A stretch of DNA of 15,260 nucleotides from Acidaminococcus sp. (GTDB taxonomy: Bacteria > Bacillota > Negativicutes > Acidaminococcales > Acidaminococcaceae): NCBI GenBank assembly GCA_019416065.1, contig DXYB01000047.1:1-15260 (forward strand), read 5' to 3'. The notes under the pieces are model-generated. The model ran no database searches, was not told where the DNA came from, and saw only the letters and a list, made by a program, of their open reading frames with translations. How positions within the stretch are numbered: position 1 is the stretch's first letter; every line of letters begins with the position of its first letter. A program made the translations under genes and the position numbers. Of the stretch, positions 1 to 6,303 are shown piece by piece.

Positions 1-36
1 TGGGGTTTTGTGAAGGTAAACGTCCACAAGACCCCA
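1..36. other. Hairpin at the left edge, possible terminator
   Basis: Positions 1-12 can pair with 25-36 (12 pairs, one of them G-U), enclosing a 12-nt loop. On the plus strand it is followed by a T/A-rich but broken tract at about 37-48. It may be the terminator or the 3' end of a gene or leader lying left of the window. The flank is not visible, so its role is open. Confidence 0.35.
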
Positions 37-105
37 ACATTTATTATAGAACCAATTCTTTTCCATACAGTGAACCTTCCTCTGTGTTCCATAGTTGATA
101 AGGAT

Positions 106-150
106 GGGGCCGTTGCATGGGTGAATTTCACCCATGCAACGGCCCCTTTT
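106..150. terminator. Strong hairpin between the left flank and the permease gene
   Basis: A perfect inverted repeat (106-125 with 127-146, G+C-rich at its base) is followed on the plus strand by TTTT at 147-150. The T-tract orientation suits a rightward transcript entering from the left. The leftward permease transcript would meet the hairpin 14 nt after its stop codon, but without a T-tract beyond it. It probably separates two convergent transcripts. The stem is certain; which strand terminates is inferred. Confidence 0.7.
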
Positions 151-160
151 GTCTGCTAGT

Positions 161-1546
161 TTACAGGAAAAAGTATTTAAAGATAAACAGCACGGCCAGT
201 ACATACATCAGCTTGCTGATCTTTTCCCGTTTGCCGCACAGGACGTTCAGCACTACATAGGAAATAGTCCCGAAAGAAATCCCTTCGGAAATGCTATAGG
301 CAAAAGGCATGGCAATGATGGCAATATAGGCCGGGATGGCTTCGCTGGGATCGGCCATATTGATATTCACCACGGAAGAAAACATCAAAAAGCCGACGAT
401 GATCAGTGCCGGGGCCGTGGCAAAAGATGGAATGGCCATAAAGAAAGGGGAGAGGCATAAAGATAGTAGAAAGAGTACGCCCACTGTAGTAGCCGTCAGC
501 CCTGTCCGGCCGCCTTCGGCAACACCGGCAGCACTTTCTACATAGGTTGTGACCGTGCTGCACCCCAAAAGAGAGCCTGTCACGGTAGCGGTAGCGTCCG
601 CCATCAGGGCGCCTTTAATATGGGGCAGCTGGTTATTTTCATCCAGCATATTGCTGCGGGTGGCAACGCCGATTAACGTTCCCAGGGTATCAAAAGTATC
701 CACAAACAAAAAAGCGAAGATGACCGCAAAGAAATTTAGGGTTAACACATGGGAAAAATCCAACTGCATGAAAAGAGATGTCGGGCTTTGGGGCATGAAA
801 GATGCCAGCCCCTGGGAAAGATCAGGAAAGACGCTGAATGTTCCAAGCTTGGGATCGGGGATAAATAGGCCTGTGGCTTGGCAGACCATGCCCAATATCC
901 AAGTAAACAGAATCCCAAATAAAATATTGCCCCGAACCTTTTTCACCATCAAAAGGGCTGTAAATAAAATCCCTAGCAAGGACAGGACTACGGTAATGCC
1001 TACGCTGTGGAAGGTATTGTCTGCCATGGCCTTGGTGAAGGAATACAGGGAGACCTTGGTGGCTGGGTTTGCTACGATGATACGGGCGTTCAATAAACCG
1101 ATAAAAGCAATAAAGAGCCCAATCCCTACAGAGATCGCCTGTTTCAACGTATGGGGGATCGCATTAAAGATGGCTTCCCGAATGCTGGTGAGGGACAGAA
1201 TAATAAAGATAATGCCTTCGATAAATACCGCAGAAAGCGCCATCTCCCAGCTGTTACCCATTTGTAGGCAAACCGTATAGGCAAAAAAGGCGTTCAGCCC
1301 CATGCCCGGTGCCAGGGCAAAGGGATAATTGGCAAAGGCCGCCATGAAAAAGGTCCCCAGGGCAGAGGCGATGGCCGTGGCAGTAAGAACGGCCCCTTTA
1401 TCCATGCCCGTAGCGGACATGATGGCCGGATTTACGATTAAAATATAGGCCATGGTCATAAACGTGGTAATGCCGGCGATAATCTCCGTGCGGACGGAGG
1501 TGTGGTTTTCCTTTAGCTGGAAAACTTTGTCCAATAATGCTTCCAT
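161..1546 (-). CDS. AzgA-type (NCS2 superfamily) purine permease
   Basis: Integral membrane transporter of 461 aa, likely a proton symporter taking up a purine base (adenine, guanine or hypoxanthine). The protein is almost entirely hydrophobic segments with short loops. It starts with the family's ITTFMTMAYILIVNP segment (about residues 26-40) and carries LAPGMGLNAFFAYTV, FVDTFDTLGTLIGVA and a TTYVESAAGVAEGGRTG stretch, all hallmarks of the AzgA/PbuG/PbuO branch. The motif usually read as GTST is GCST here. The start is backed by a GGAAAGGAAG site just upstream. It lies 30 nt behind the ttcA-like gene on the same strand, so the two are probably co-transcribed. I see no purine riboswitch in front of it. 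The exact substrate cannot be read from sequence; uracil or xanthine transport is less likely for this branch. Confidence 0.9.
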   Translation of the reverse strand: MEALLDKVFQLKENHTSVRTEIIAGITTFMTMAYILIVNPAIMSATGMDKGAVLTATAIASALGTFFMAAFANYPFALAPGMGLNAFFAYTVCLQMGNSWEMALSAVFIEGIIFIILSLTSIREAIFNAIPHTLKQAISVGIGLFIAFIGLLNARIIVANPATKVSLYSFTKAMADNTFHSVGITVVLSLLGILFTALLMVKKVRGNILFGILFTWILGMVCQATGLFIPDPKLGTFSVFPDLSQGLASFMPQSPTSLFMQLDFSHVLTLNFFAVIFAFLFVDTFDTLGTLIGVATRSNMLDENNQLPHIKGALMADATATVTGSLLGCSTVTTYVESAAGVAEGGRTGLTATTVGVLFLLSLCLSPFFMAIPSFATAPALIIVGFLMFSSVVNINMADPSEAIPAYIAIIAMPFAYSISEGISFGTISYVVLNVLCGKREKISKLMYVLAVLFIFKYFFL

Positions 1547-1576
1547 GATACGCTTCCTTTCCTAACTGCTTTCTTA

Positions 1577-2362
1577 TTATTTACCCCAAAACACTTTGAA
1601 TCGTTGTAACATTTCTTTTTGCGCCAGTTTTTCCGGCCATAGTTCTTCCCCGGGATCGTGGCGGAGGGCACTGGCCATGTGATCATAAAAATGGGGGATC
1701 CGCTGATCCAGTTCCGCGGCCAGCTCCTTCATGCTCTGCCGGTTGGTGGTGCCATCATAGGTACAGGGATTTTTCAGCGGGACAAGCCCCAGCTCTTTCC
1801 CATAGCGGATAATTTCCTCTTCACGGTAAAAGAGCAGGGGACGAATGACCGTGATTTCGCTTTTGCTCAGGTACGTTACGGGCAGAAACGTTTTCATCTG
1901 TCCGGAATTAAACAGGTTTAACAGCAGCGTTTCCACGGCGTCGTCATTGTGGTGTGCCAGTGCTACCTTGTTGCAGCCCAATTCTTTGGCCATGCGGTTC
2001 ATGGCAGCCCGACGAAAATAGGCGCAGGTAAAACATGGGGTGTTCCCCCGGTGGGCCCATAATTTTTCGATGGGTACTTTGCCGCTGTAGTGATGCAAAT
2101 GATACCGGGAGCAAAACGCTTCCAGCTCTTTTTGTGGAAACGTCCCTCCCTCAAATTCCCCGTCCATGGTGTAGCAGCATAGCGTGAATTGCTTAGGAGA
2201 ATGTCTTTGGACTTCTGCCAGTGCGGCCGTCATAAACTGGCTGTCTTTGCCGCCGGACAGTCCAATTAAGATATTGTCCCCTTCTTGGATCATATCAAAT
2301 TCGATGATGGCCCGCCACAATTTGTTTAACATCGGGGCGGGTACATAAGGCTGCTTAGACAT
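1577..2362 (-). CDS. ttcA: TtcA-family tRNA thiolation enzyme (PP-loop ATPase)
   Basis: A cytoplasmic 261-aa adenylating enzyme of the TtcA family, which makes 2-thiocytidine at tRNA position 32. The PP-loop SGGKDS is at residues 36-41. The family's CxxC pair is at 110-113 (CFTC), and a third cysteine at 200 (NPC) matches the three cysteines that hold the Fe-S cluster in TtcA. ALAHHNDDAVETLLLN (about 134-149) is the second nucleotide-binding motif typical of TtcA/TilS relatives. The protein is shorter than E. coli TtcA (about 310 aa) but complete over these motifs. The start has a perfect AAGGAGG at 2368-2374, 5 nt upstream. It leads a two-gene unit with the purine permease, a pairing with no obvious functional logic. 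TilS is unlikely because its C-terminal domains and specific motif are missing. The substrate position in this organism is inferred from the family. Confidence 0.8.
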   Translation of the reverse strand: MSKQPYVPAPMLNKLWRAIIEFDMIQEGDNILIGLSGGKDSQFMTAALAEVQRHSPKQFTLCCYTMDGEFEGGTFPQKELEAFCSRYHLHHYSGKVPIEKLWAHRGNTPCFTCAYFRRAAMNRMAKELGCNKVALAHHNDDAVETLLLNLFNSGQMKTFLPVTYLSKSEITVIRPLLFYREEEIIRYGKELGLVPLKNPCTYDGTTNRQSMKELAAELDQRIPHFYDHMASALRHDPGEELWPEKLAQKEMLQRFKVFWGK

Positions 2363-2392
2363 ACCATCCTCCTTGTGCGTTGGTGTCTAAAT

Positions 2393-2398
2393 ATTATA
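2393..2398 (-). promoter_or_regulatory. Possible -10 box for the ttcA-permease unit
   Basis: The minus strand reads a perfect TATAAT here, 30 nt before the ttcA start codon. No good -35 box sits 16-18 nt upstream, so this is a weak call based on the -10 box and its position. Confidence 0.35.
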
Positions 2399-2405
2399 CT
2401 ACATC

Positions 2406-2434
2406 TGGACATTTTCGGGGAGATTTGATAAAAT
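2406..2434 (+). promoter_or_regulatory. Probable promoter of ackA
   Basis: TGGACA (2406-2411) and TAAAAT (2429-2434) are separated by 17 nt, each one base off the sigma-A consensus. The predicted transcript start is near 2441, giving a leader of about 60 nt before ackA. Confidence 0.55.
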
Positions 2435-2441
2435 TATTCGG

Positions 2442-2465
2442 TATGATGGGCGTGGAAACATCATA
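2442..2465. repeat. Inverted repeat in the ackA leader
   Basis: TATGATG (2442-2448) and CATCATA (2459-2465) form a perfect 7-bp inverted repeat with a 10-nt spacer, right at the predicted ackA transcript start. It could be a protein binding site or a small leader hairpin. A repeat this short can also occur by chance. Confidence 0.4.
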
Positions 2466-2500
2466 GTCGCTTAATTTGCATTGAAGCAGGAGGCAGGAGA

Positions 2501-3697
2501 ATGAAGATTTTTGTTGTAAACTGCGGCAGTTCTTCCATCAAATATCAATTGATTGATATGGAAAATGAATCTGTAATCGCAAAGGGTTTGGTTGAACGTA
2601 TCGGCATTGAAGGGTCCGTACTGACTCACACTCCCGCTGGCAAGGATAAGGTCAGACTGGAAAGTGCCATTCCTGACCATGTGGACGGTATAAAAAAAGT
2701 ACTGGCTGCCCTGGTGGATCCCAACCATGGTGTTATCCGCTCTATGGATGAAATTGATGCTGTAGGCCATCGGGTAGTACACGGGGGCGAAATTTTCGGG
2801 GAGTCTGTCGTGATCACACCGGAAGTCTTGAAACAGATTGAAGACTTGAGTGATATGGCTCCGCTGCACCAGCCTGCCAATATTGCCGGGATCCGTGCCT
2901 GCCAGAAACTGATGCCCAGCACCCCGCAAGTGGCTGCTTTTGATACGGCATTCCACCAAACCATGCCTCCTGTGGCGTATATGTTTGGTGTAAAATACGA
3001 AGAATACAAGAAGTTCGGCATCCGGAAATACGGCTTCCATGGGACCAGTCACAAGTTTGTGGCTAACCACTGCGCGCAGCTCATGGGCAAGGATATCAAA
3101 GATTTGAAGATTATCACCTGCCATTTGGGCAACGGCTCCAGCATTACCGCTGTTAATGGCGGAAAATCTGTAGATACGTCCATGGGCTTTACTCCGCTGG
3201 ATGGCGTGCTGATGGGGACACGTACCGGCTCCATTGACCCTGCTGTGGTACCTGTGTTGATGCATAAACTGGGCCTTGATGCCGAAGGCGTGGACCAATA
3301 TATGAATAAAGAATGTGGCGTACTGGGAATTTCCGGCGTGTCCAGTGACTTCCGGGATTTGGAAGCGGAAGCCGCAAAAGGCAATGAAAGATGCCAGCTG
3401 GCCCTGGATATGTTCTGCTATCAGGTGAAACGCTATGTGGGTGCGTATGCAGCTGCCATGGGCGGCGTGGATGCCATTGTGTTCACTGCTGGTGTAGGCG
3501 AAAATGATCCCCATACCCGTGCCCAGGTCTGCTCTGGCCTGGAATACATGGGTGTTAAGATTGATGCGGAACGCAATAATGTACGTGGCAAGGATACGGA
3601 AATCAGCGCTGCGGATTCCAAAGTCAAAGTGTTCCTAATTCCCACCAATGAAGAACTGGCCATTGCCCGGGACACCAACCGTTTGTGTGGCAAATAA
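2501..3697 (+). CDS. ackA: Acetate kinase
   Basis: Cytoplasmic enzyme converting acetyl phosphate + ADP to acetate + ATP, the ATP-yielding last step of acetate fermentation. At 398 aa it has the family's normal length. Visible landmarks are the N-terminal VNCGSSSIKY (6-15), the substrate-site arginines R91 (GHRVVHGG) and R241 (GTRTGS), D148 in FDTAFH, HGTSHKFV with H180, HLGNGSS at 208-214 and E384 in PTNEEL near the end. All key residues of the ASKHA fold are present. AGGAGG at 2488-2493 sits 7 nt before the ATG. The usual partner pta (phosphotransacetylase) is not adjacent. Downstream lie yceD and rpmF, a common Bacillota neighbourhood, but a separate strong promoter just after the ackA stop suggests those two are mainly expressed independently. 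Confidence 0.97.
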   Translation: MKIFVVNCGSSSIKYQLIDMENESVIAKGLVERIGIEGSVLTHTPAGKDKVRLESAIPDHVDGIKKVLAALVDPNHGVIRSMDEIDAVGHRVVHGGEIFGESVVITPEVLKQIEDLSDMAPLHQPANIAGIRACQKLMPSTPQVAAFDTAFHQTMPPVAYMFGVKYEEYKKFGIRKYGFHGTSHKFVANHCAQLMGKDIKDLKIITCHLGNGSSITAVNGGKSVDTSMGFTPLDGVLMGTRTGSIDPAVVPVLMHKLGLDAEGVDQYMNKECGVLGISGVSSDFRDLEAEAAKGNERCQLALDMFCYQVKRYVGAYAAAMGGVDAIVFTAGVGENDPHTRAQVCSGLEYMGVKIDAERNNVRGKDTEISAADSKVKVFLIPTNEELAIARDTNRLCGK

Positions 3698-3710
3698 TAG
3701 GGCGGCTTTC

Positions 3711-3739
3711 TTGACAAAGTGTAGCGCTGCCGGTATAAT
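3711..3739 (+). promoter_or_regulatory. Perfect-consensus promoter of yceD-rpmF
   Basis: TTGACA (3711-3716), a 17-nt spacer and TATAAT (3734-3739) match the sigma-A consensus at every base. The box starts 13 nt after the ackA stop codon. The predicted start of transcription, about 3746, is only some 9 nt before the yceD ATG. Confidence 0.85.
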
Positions 3740-3754
3740 GTAACGGTTGAACTT

Positions 3755-4255
3755 ATGATTAAGATCAATGTAGCAGAAATCAAAAAGACACTGACAGGAT
3801 CGGCGGACTTCCATTATGTGCTAACGAGCCGGGAGCTGGATCTTTTACCAACGGATGCGTATCTGGAAGGACCAGTGGAAATCAGCGGAACCCTCTCTAA
3901 TGGCGGGGACGTATTGCTGTTAAAAGCCACGGAAGATTTTGTGATCCATGGCATATGTGCTCGTTGCCTGAAAGATGTGACGATGCCCCTTCTGGCAGAA
4001 GTGGATGAGCGGTATTATCCCGCTGGCACGGAAGGGCTGGAAGAGGATGCCTTTACCTATCAGCATGACCTGGTTGATGTTACGGATGCTTTGAGGGAAT
4101 CTCTACTACTGGCAGTACCGGATAGAATCCTGTGCAAGCCGGACTGCAAAGGGATTTGCCCGGTCTGTGGATGTGACCGGAACGTAGTGGAATGTCACTG
4201 CGATACCCGTTCCATAGATCCCAGGCTGGAAGCGCTCAAAGCGCTCTTGAAATAG
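3755..4255 (+). CDS. yceD: YceD/DUF177 family protein
   Basis: A 166-aa protein of the DUF177 family, whose members are linked to large-subunit (23S) rRNA accumulation; the molecular activity is not well defined. The start resembles the family's MKINV...IK opening. A CxxC pair (C68, C71) lies in the middle, and a cysteine-rich tail (C127, C131, C135, C138, C140, C147, C149) has the Bacillota pattern DCKGICPVCG, followed by the terminal DPRLEALKALL. These cysteines probably bind zinc. The gene sits directly ahead of rpmF, the usual pairing. No Shine-Dalgarno sequence precedes the ATG and the predicted leader is about 9 nt, so initiation is probably leaderless or nearly so. No other start fits, because the nearby ATG at 3768 is out of frame and runs straight into a stop. 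Confidence 0.92.
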   Translation: MIKINVAEIKKTLTGSADFHYVLTSRELDLLPTDAYLEGPVEISGTLSNGGDVLLLKATEDFVIHGICARCLKDVTMPLLAEVDERYYPAGTEGLEEDAFTYQHDLVDVTDALRESLLLAVPDRILCKPDCKGICPVCGCDRNVVECHCDTRSIDPRLEALKALLK

Positions 4256-4264
4256 AATGAATGT

Positions 4265-4270
4265 AGGAGG
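4265..4270 (+). promoter_or_regulatory. Ribosome binding site of rpmF
   Basis: AGGAGG lies 9 nt before the rpmF ATG, in the 24-nt gap after yceD. It fixes the start of this short gene. Confidence 0.85.
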
Positions 4271-4279
4271 TGTGACAAT

Positions 4280-4459
4280 ATGGCAGTACCTAAGAGAAAA
4301 ATGTCCAAAGCCCGCCGGGATTCCCGCCGTGCTAATTGGAAGCTGAGTGCGCCTGGCATGGTGGAGTGCCCCCAGTGCCACGAGTTTAAGCTCCCTCATC
4401 ACGTATGCCCTTCCTGTGGCTACTATGATGGCAAGGAAGTCGTAAAAGAAGAAGAGTAA
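4280..4459 (+). CDS. rpmF: 50S ribosomal protein L32
   Basis: A small 59-aa component of the large ribosomal subunit. The protein begins MAVPKRKMSKARRDSRRANW, the highly conserved basic start of bacterial L32. It carries a zinc-ribbon pair, C30-x2-C33 and C43-x2-C46 (CPQC and CPSC), so it is the C+ zinc-binding type, then ends in an acidic tail. The gene lies 24 nt behind yceD, shares its promoter and is closed by a rho-independent terminator 21 nt after the stop codon. The identification rests on near full-length similarity to the family as I know it. Confidence 0.96.
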   Translation: MAVPKRKMSKARRDSRRANWKLSAPGMVECPQCHEFKLPHHVCPSCGYYDGKEVVKEEE

Positions 4460-4480
4460 GATCCTATGGATCTAAGGAAG

Positions 4481-4510
4481 AACGCTGCCTTTGGGTGGCG
4501 TTTTCTTTTT
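4481..4510 (+). terminator. Rho-independent terminator after rpmF
   Basis: AACGCTGCC (4481-4489) pairs with GGTGGCGTT (4494-4502), 9 pairs with two G-U, around a TTTG loop, followed by TTCTTTTT. It separates the yceD-rpmF transcript from the fatty acid operon. Confidence 0.88.
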
Positions 4511-4641
4511 CTCTTTATTAATCCTGCCAAGTAGCTTATAATGAAACGAAGGATGGGGAAAAGACCTGCAACACCTTTCTATTGTTTTTTTGGTTCTTGT
4601 AGAATATTTGTATTATTTATTTGTTCTGCCCGGCAATGGGG

Positions 4642-4669
4642 TTGTAATCCTGCTATGATTTGCTATAAT
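4642..4669 (+). promoter_or_regulatory. Promoter of the fapR-fab operon
   Basis: TTGTAA (4642-4647), a 16-nt spacer and a perfect TATAAT (4664-4669) preceded by TGC, an extended -10 element. Transcription should start near 4676. Upstream, 4511-4641 is A+T-rich with a weaker -10-like TATAAT at 4537-4542 lacking a good -35; I see no gene there. Confidence 0.7.
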
Positions 4670-4670
4670 A

Positions 4671-4694
4671 AATACCATGTTATGACTTGGTATT
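4671..4694. promoter_or_regulatory. Candidate FapR operator
   Basis: AATACCA (4671-4677) and TGGTATT (4688-4694) are perfect inverted copies. Over the whole 24 bp, 20 positions are symmetric, including inner GT..AT..AC bases. The site begins directly after the -10 box and covers the predicted transcript start, where a repressor would block transcription. FapR represses its own operon in Bacillus. The half-sites resemble but do not equal the TAGTACC-type cores described there. Assignment to FapR is by position and symmetry. Confidence 0.7.
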
Positions 4695-4710
4695 AAAAGT
4701 AGGTGGTAGA

Positions 4711-5301
4711 ATGGGTTCCATTGCACAGAAAAAAGCACGGCAGCAGCGATTGCAGCAGCTGCTGGCAAAAAATCCCTTCTTAACCGATGAGCACTTGGCC
4801 GAAACTTTTCAGGTGAGCATACAGACCATCCGGTTGGACCGGGTGGCACTTGGCATCCCGGAATTGCGGGAACGAACCCGGCATATGGCAGAAGATGCCC
4901 AGGCCAAATTGCAGGCCATAACAAGTGCGGACATCGTGGGGGAACTGATTGACCTGGATATAGGGAAAAGCGGTCTTTCTATGATGACCGTGGAACGAGA
5001 TATGGTGTTCCAAAAAAACGGGATCTGCCGTGGACAGTATATCTTTGCCCAGGCCAGCAGCCTGGCACTGGCTGTGATTGATGCACCGCAGGCAATGCCT
5101 GGGGTGTGCAACGTGAAATACAAAATCCCCGTGCCGTTAGGGGCCGTACTGGTCGCACGGGCAGAGGTAGTCCGCAAACAAGACGATAAATATACCATAT
5201 GGGTCAAAATTCGAAACAATCACAAAGAAGTTTTTCGTGCCAAATTTTTGATTGTTTCTGTCCCGGAAAAGAGGAACCAGGAAAATGAAGATCGCAGTTG
5301 A
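4711..5301 (+). CDS. fapR: FapR, malonyl-CoA-responsive repressor of lipid synthesis
   Basis: A 196-aa transcription factor that binds operators of fatty acid and phospholipid genes and lets go when malonyl-CoA rises. The N-terminal winged helix is clear (about residues 8-58: TDEHLAETFQVSIQTIRLDR, then IPELRER). A linker helix leads to a hot-dog, thioesterase-like effector domain from about 75, with VFQKNGICRGQYIFAQASSLALAVID at 99-124. F100, R107 and G108 line up with F99, R106 and G107 of the B. subtilis protein. The position of its N115 is S116 here. The ATG at 4711 is chosen over a TTG at 4687 because AGGTGG (4701-4706) sits 4 nt before it, homologues start here, and the TTG lies inside the operator. 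It overlaps plsX by 17 nt and heads the fab operon. Confidence 0.93.
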   Translation: MGSIAQKKARQQRLQQLLAKNPFLTDEHLAETFQVSIQTIRLDRVALGIPELRERTRHMAEDAQAKLQAITSADIVGELIDLDIGKSGLSMMTVERDMVFQKNGICRGQYIFAQASSLALAVIDAPQAMPGVCNVKYKIPVPLGAVLVARAEVVRKQDDKYTIWVKIRNNHKEVFRAKFLIVSVPEKRNQENEDRS

Positions 5302-6301
5302 TGTAATGGGAACGGATTATGGTCCCAGTGAAATCATCAAAGGAGCCCTTCAGGCAGTCAAAGCATATGGCCTGGATGTGGTGCTGGTAGGCGATCAGGA
5401 CGTTATAAAAAAAGAACTGGGGAAGGAACAGCAAGAAAACAATCCCCATGTATACATTCATCACGCCAGCCAGGTGATCGAAATGAAAGATCACCCTGGC
5501 ATCAGCGTGCGGAAGAAAAAAGATGCTTCCATTGTGGTAGCAACTCGGCTGCTGCGGGAAGAAGAATGTGATGCCCTGATTTCTTCTGGCAGTACAGGGG
5601 CGGCTGTAGCAGCGGCGTTATTTGGATTGGGAAGAATCCAAGGAATTGAACGGCCCAGCATTGCTACAGTCATTCCTAGCTTGGATGGGGCCACGGTGCT
5701 GGTAGATTCTGGTGCGGTGGTGGATGCTAAGCCGGAAACGTTGGTACAAAGTGCGATTATGGGCAGCGTCTATGCGGAATTGCAGCTAGGCATTGCCCAG
5801 CCCCGGGTGGGACTTTTGAATATCGGCGAAGAAGAGACCAAAGGCAATGAACAGTGCCTGGCGACCTATCCCTTATTAAAAAAAGATCCCCATATCCATT
5901 TTGTGGGTAATGTGGAAGGCCGGGATATTAACCGGGGAACTGTGGATGTAGTGGTGTGCGACGGTTTTGTGGGTAACGTGGTGCTAAAGACCATGGAAGG
6001 CCTGGCTAAAGCCCTAAGCCAAATGGTTAAGGAGACACTTCTGGATAGCGGACTGCTTGCCAAAGTGGGAGCGCTATTGGTGAAACCGGCGCTGCTAAAA
6101 CTGGGCAGGCGCATTGACGTATCGGAATATGGCGGCGCACTCCTTATGGGGGTAAAGGCTCCGTTTATCATCTGCCATGGCAATTCTAAAGCCAAGGATA
6201 TTCAATCCGCCCTGCGGGTATGTATGGAACTGACACAAAAAGACGTGGTGGGACGTATTCGTAAAGAAATTTTACAGGATGAAGAAAGCGGTGAATTATA
6301 A
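5285..6301 (+). CDS. plsX: Phosphate acyltransferase PlsX
   Basis: Peripheral membrane enzyme of 338 aa converting acyl-ACP + phosphate to acyl-phosphate, the acyl donor used by PlsY in phosphatidic acid synthesis. The start MKIAVDVMGTDYGP (1-14) corresponds to the family's MGGD..P opening, and SGSTGA (101-106) and LLNIGEEETKGNEQ (177-190) are family landmarks. Length is normal. The ATG at 5285 is chosen over an in-frame ATG at 5252 because homologues begin MxIAVDxMG. AGAGG at 5270-5274 lies 10 nt upstream. The first 17 nt overlap the end of fapR in another frame, implying translational coupling. Position next to fapR and fabH is the standard Bacillota order. Confidence 0.96.
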   Translation: MKIAVDVMGTDYGPSEIIKGALQAVKAYGLDVVLVGDQDVIKKELGKEQQENNPHVYIHHASQVIEMKDHPGISVRKKKDASIVVATRLLREEECDALISSGSTGAAVAAALFGLGRIQGIERPSIATVIPSLDGATVLVDSGAVVDAKPETLVQSAIMGSVYAELQLGIAQPRVGLLNIGEEETKGNEQCLATYPLLKKDPHIHFVGNVEGRDINRGTVDVVVCDGFVGNVVLKTMEGLAKALSQMVKETLLDSGLLAKVGALLVKPALLKLGRRIDVSEYGGALLMGVKAPFIICHGNSKAKDIQSALRVCMELTQKDVVGRIRKEILQDEESGEL

Positions 6302-6303
6302 AA

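Noticed and set aside
549..1280. 243-aa open frame on the plus strand opposite the permease
   Set aside because: Composition is basic and motif-free, and it lies wholly within a confident minus-strand membrane protein gene.
1547..1576. Purine riboswitch in front of the purine permease
   Set aside because: The gap to the ttcA-like stop is only 30 nt, far too short for the aptamer, and the region upstream of ttcA shows none of its fold.
2471..3514. 347-aa open frame on the minus strand opposite acetate kinase
   Set aside because: It is a mirror of the ackA codon pattern, shows no family motif and has no ribosome binding site; ackA is certain on the other strand.
4514..4542. Second promoter upstream of fapR (TATAAT at 4537-4542)
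   Set aside because: The only -35 at proper spacing is TTTATT, a poor match, and the T-rich stretch that follows offers no support.
4687..4710. TTG at 4687 as fapR start
   Set aside because: It overlaps the operator and lacks a ribosome binding site; the ATG at 4711 has AGGTGG and matches homologue N-termini.
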